From contig JANQHE010000006.1 in assembly GCA_028282785.1 (NCBI GenBank), positions 1 through 64,000 of the forward strand: a stretch of 64,000 nucleotides of DNA, written 5' to 3'. Source of the stretch: Bacteroidales bacterium (lineage in GTDB: Bacteria; Bacteroidota; Bacteroidia; Bacteroidales; UBA12077). Below are positions 62,710 to 64,000 of this stretch, in pieces; positions within the stretch are counted from its first letter, which is position 1; each line of letters opens with the position of its first letter. Made by a program: the position numbers and the translations under genes. The notes under the pieces were generated by a model. It was given only the letters and a program-made list of their open reading frames with translations. It did not search any database and was not told where the DNA came from.

Positions 62710-63001
62710 GGTTGTCGATTTTTGATTTAATAATTTTTATCGATTAATTTCTGATCAGTTTTAATTTTTAATGAGAACTAAATTTCTTATCCCATTTTCT
62801 GGAAACAAATCTAAAATGACAACATGAAGTGAAAATGAAGAAATCTTTTACAGGATTAATTAAGTCATATTTAGAAATTATATTATAAAAAATATCAATA
62901 AACTAATATTTTTTTAAGGTTTATTCACTTTTTCTTTTTTTGTGAAACTAATTCACATAAATTATCGTTTGAAGAATTAATTTACTTTAAAAAAAACAAC
63001 A
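62710..63001. promoter_or_regulatory. Divergent region with Crp/Fnr-like palindrome
   Basis: 292 bases between the lipoprotein (-) and bacteriohemerythrin (+) genes. TGTGAAACTAATTCACA (62941-62957) is a 17-base odd palindrome with 6-base arms, near the Crp/Fnr consensus but with one extra centre base. It ends 45 bases before the hemerythrin ATG. No exact promoter consensus was found for the hemerythrin. On the minus strand TAGATTTG (62806-62813) is a -7 candidate for the lipoprotein. Confidence 0.4.
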
Positions 63002-63409
63002 ATGGCATTAATTAAATGGACCACAGAACTTAGTGTTAATATTAGTTCAATTGATGAGCAACACAAAATATTAATCAATATGATTAACGAATTTTATGAA
63101 AAAATTAGTGAGAAATCAAATAATGAATTAATTTCTAATTTAATAACTAAAATGAAAGATTATACAATACTTCATTTTAGTGTAGAAGAAAAATTATTTG
63201 AACAATATAATTATGCTGATTTTGAACAACATAAAAAGCAGCACGATGGGTTCATAAAGAAAGTGTCAGATTTAGAAGAAAGGTTTAATAAAGGAGAAAT
63301 CATACTTTCATTTGAGATCACAAAATTCTTAAAAGATTGGCTTATAAATCATATTCAAGGTACTGATAAAAAGTACACAAAATTCTTTATTGAGAAAGGA
63401 ATAAGTTAA
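63002..63409 (+). CDS. Bacteriohemerythrin
   Basis: 135 residues. All seven ligands of the diiron site are present: H21 (IDEQHK), H58 and E62 (HFSVEE), H77 and H81 (HKKQH), H117 and D122 (HIQGTD). The four-helix fold binds oxygen reversibly and is thought to buffer or deliver oxygen, or sense oxygen or NO. No fused domain. Followed after 94 bases by a small lipoprotein gene. Confidence 0.95.
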   Translation: MALIKWTTELSVNISSIDEQHKILINMINEFYEKISEKSNNELISNLITKMKDYTILHFSVEEKLFEQYNYADFEQHKKQHDGFIKKVSDLEERFNKGEIILSFEITKFLKDWLINHIQGTDKKYTKFFIEKGIS

Positions 63410-63503
63410 TTAATTGGAAACAATTTTATTGGATTTTAGTTGGTATGTAAATGATTTTTGTATGTTAATTGTTTAAATTTGGAAGCTAATAAATTTCATA
63501 ACT

Positions 63504-63866
63504 ATGAAAAAAATATTTATAATATTTTTAATTATATCCTATTTTGGATTTAATTCATGTGTTTCCAATACCAAAAATGAGAAAAAAACTCAAACGGAAA
63601 AGAGCTCTGAAAATAAAATATGCGATGAGTTTATGAAAAAATATGAAGATATGATGAACGAATATCTTCATATAATTGATGAGTACTTCAATAATCCTAC
63701 TGACGAAACTACGGCTGCTCATTACATGGAGTTGATGCAGGAAACACTTGAATTAAGTGAAGAGTGGGAGAAATTGATCGATTGCACAGATGATAAAAAA
63801 TATAAAGACAAATTTGAAGCTATTTCTGAGGAAGTAGAAAATAAAATATCAGAATTGGGGCTGTAA
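63504..63866 (+). CDS. Small lipoprotein of unknown function
   Basis: 120 residues. Signal peptide with lipobox FNSC (Cys19). The mature part is helical and acidic (DEFMKKYEDMMNEYLHIIDEYFN, EKLIDCTDDKKYKDKFEAIS-type sequence) with two more cysteines. No family. TAAATTTG at 63473-63480 could be a -7 element. Confidence 0.55.
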   Translation: MKKIFIIFLIISYFGFNSCVSNTKNEKKTQTEKSSENKICDEFMKKYEDMMNEYLHIIDEYFNNPTDETTAAHYMELMQETLELSEEWEKLIDCTDDKKYKDKFEAISEEVENKISELGL

Positions 63867-63870
63867 ATTT

Positions 63871-64000
63871 TCATTTATCAGCTTCCATATATTTTTTAAT
63901 TAATCCGAATAATTTTTCTTCTTCTACAGGTTTTGATAAGAAATCGGTAAACCCTGATTCAATAATTATTTTTTGTTCGGGGATCATTGCAAAAGCAGTT
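63871..64000 (-). CDS. Receiver-domain protein, C-terminal end only
   Basis: The minus strand enters from the right edge and reads TAFAMIPEQKIIIESGFTDF, then LSKPVEEEKLFGLIKKYMEA, DK and stop (63871-63873). This is the end of a phospho-receiver domain (switch Thr, then the conserved Lys-Pro in FLSKP). The receiver at the C-terminus suggests a hybrid sensor kinase, but the rest lies outside the window. Confidence 0.75.
   Translation of the reverse strand, partial: TAFAMIPEQKIIIESGFTDFLSKPVEEEKLFGLIKKYMEADK

Noticed and set aside
1-64000. tRNA, rRNA and riboswitch genes
   Set aside because: No cloverleaf, rRNA or conserved riboswitch core was recognised by eye in any intergenic region; a covariance-model scan could still find one.

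Overview
The window is chromosomal DNA from a member of the Bacteroidota, probably a Marinilabiliales/Prolixibacteraceae-like anaerobe or facultative anaerobe (the exact lineage is inference). Support comes from the low GC content, promoters of the Bacteroidota type (TTTG, 19-20 bases, TAnnTTTG), a gingipain-type C25 protease with PKD domains and a type IX secretion C-terminal domain, a TonB receptor with an N-terminal carboxypeptidase-like domain, many lipoproteins, LytTR regulators and an HYC_CC_PP protein. I saw no rRNA, tRNA, CRISPR array, intact insertion sequence or prophage.

Layout. 1-13.5 kb (all minus) is a redox locus. In transcription order it holds four tandem PQQ-like beta-propeller proteins, a fifth divergent one, an NHL propeller, a small Tat-exported Cys-rich protein, a NapG-like exported polyferredoxin, a NapH-like membrane ferredoxin and a membrane-anchored PQQ-like propeller. 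A GxxExxY gene in repeat DNA follows, then a fused NuoE-NuoF flavoprotein that runs off the left edge. 13.9-16.2 kb carries a likely anaerobic ergothioneine pair, eanB-eanA. 16.3-19.1 kb holds an NmrA-type reductase, an AraC regulator, a truncated CPBP-like membrane protein and a SpoIIAA/STAS-like protein. 19.4-25 kb is accessory: a propeller lipoprotein, an orphan LanC cyclase facing a lanthipeptide-like precursor, a broken gene, two Cys-rich proteins and a class C serine hydrolase in a cassette-like setting.

25.1-34.3 kb is an arginine/carbamoyl-phosphate operon: argR-carA-GNAT-argG-argE-like-argH-carB. Its promoter carries two ARG boxes and it ends in a strong hairpin. 34.4-39.8 kb has a LytS/LytT-type pair with direct-repeat operator candidates, an isoprenylcysteine-methyltransferase-like protein, a decayed NTF2-like lipoprotein gene, an SDR and two small proteins. 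39.8-44 kb is the 1393-residue secreted protease.

44.5-55.4 kb contains a solitary pxpA, a methyltransferase, a LytTR membrane regulator, a metal-handling locus (HYC_CC_PP, secreted HMA protein, TonB receptor), an arsR-arsM pair with matching operators, and a 5-oxoprolinase operon (Nramp-like transporter, pxpA, pxpB, pxpC). The Nramp-like protein lacks the canonical metal ligands. 55.4-64 kb holds a TPR-like protein, a PAS sensor kinase, an outer-membrane-protein/OmpR-regulator/kinase operon, small secreted proteins, a lipoprotein, a bacteriohemerythrin and the end of a receiver-domain protein.

The most unusual material is the propeller/NapGH-like redox locus, the eanAB pair, the orphan lanthipeptide pair and the Nramp homologue without metal ligands. 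Several short palindromes sit on predicted promoters and match their likely regulators (ArgR, ArsR, LytTR). All functions are predictions from sequence.
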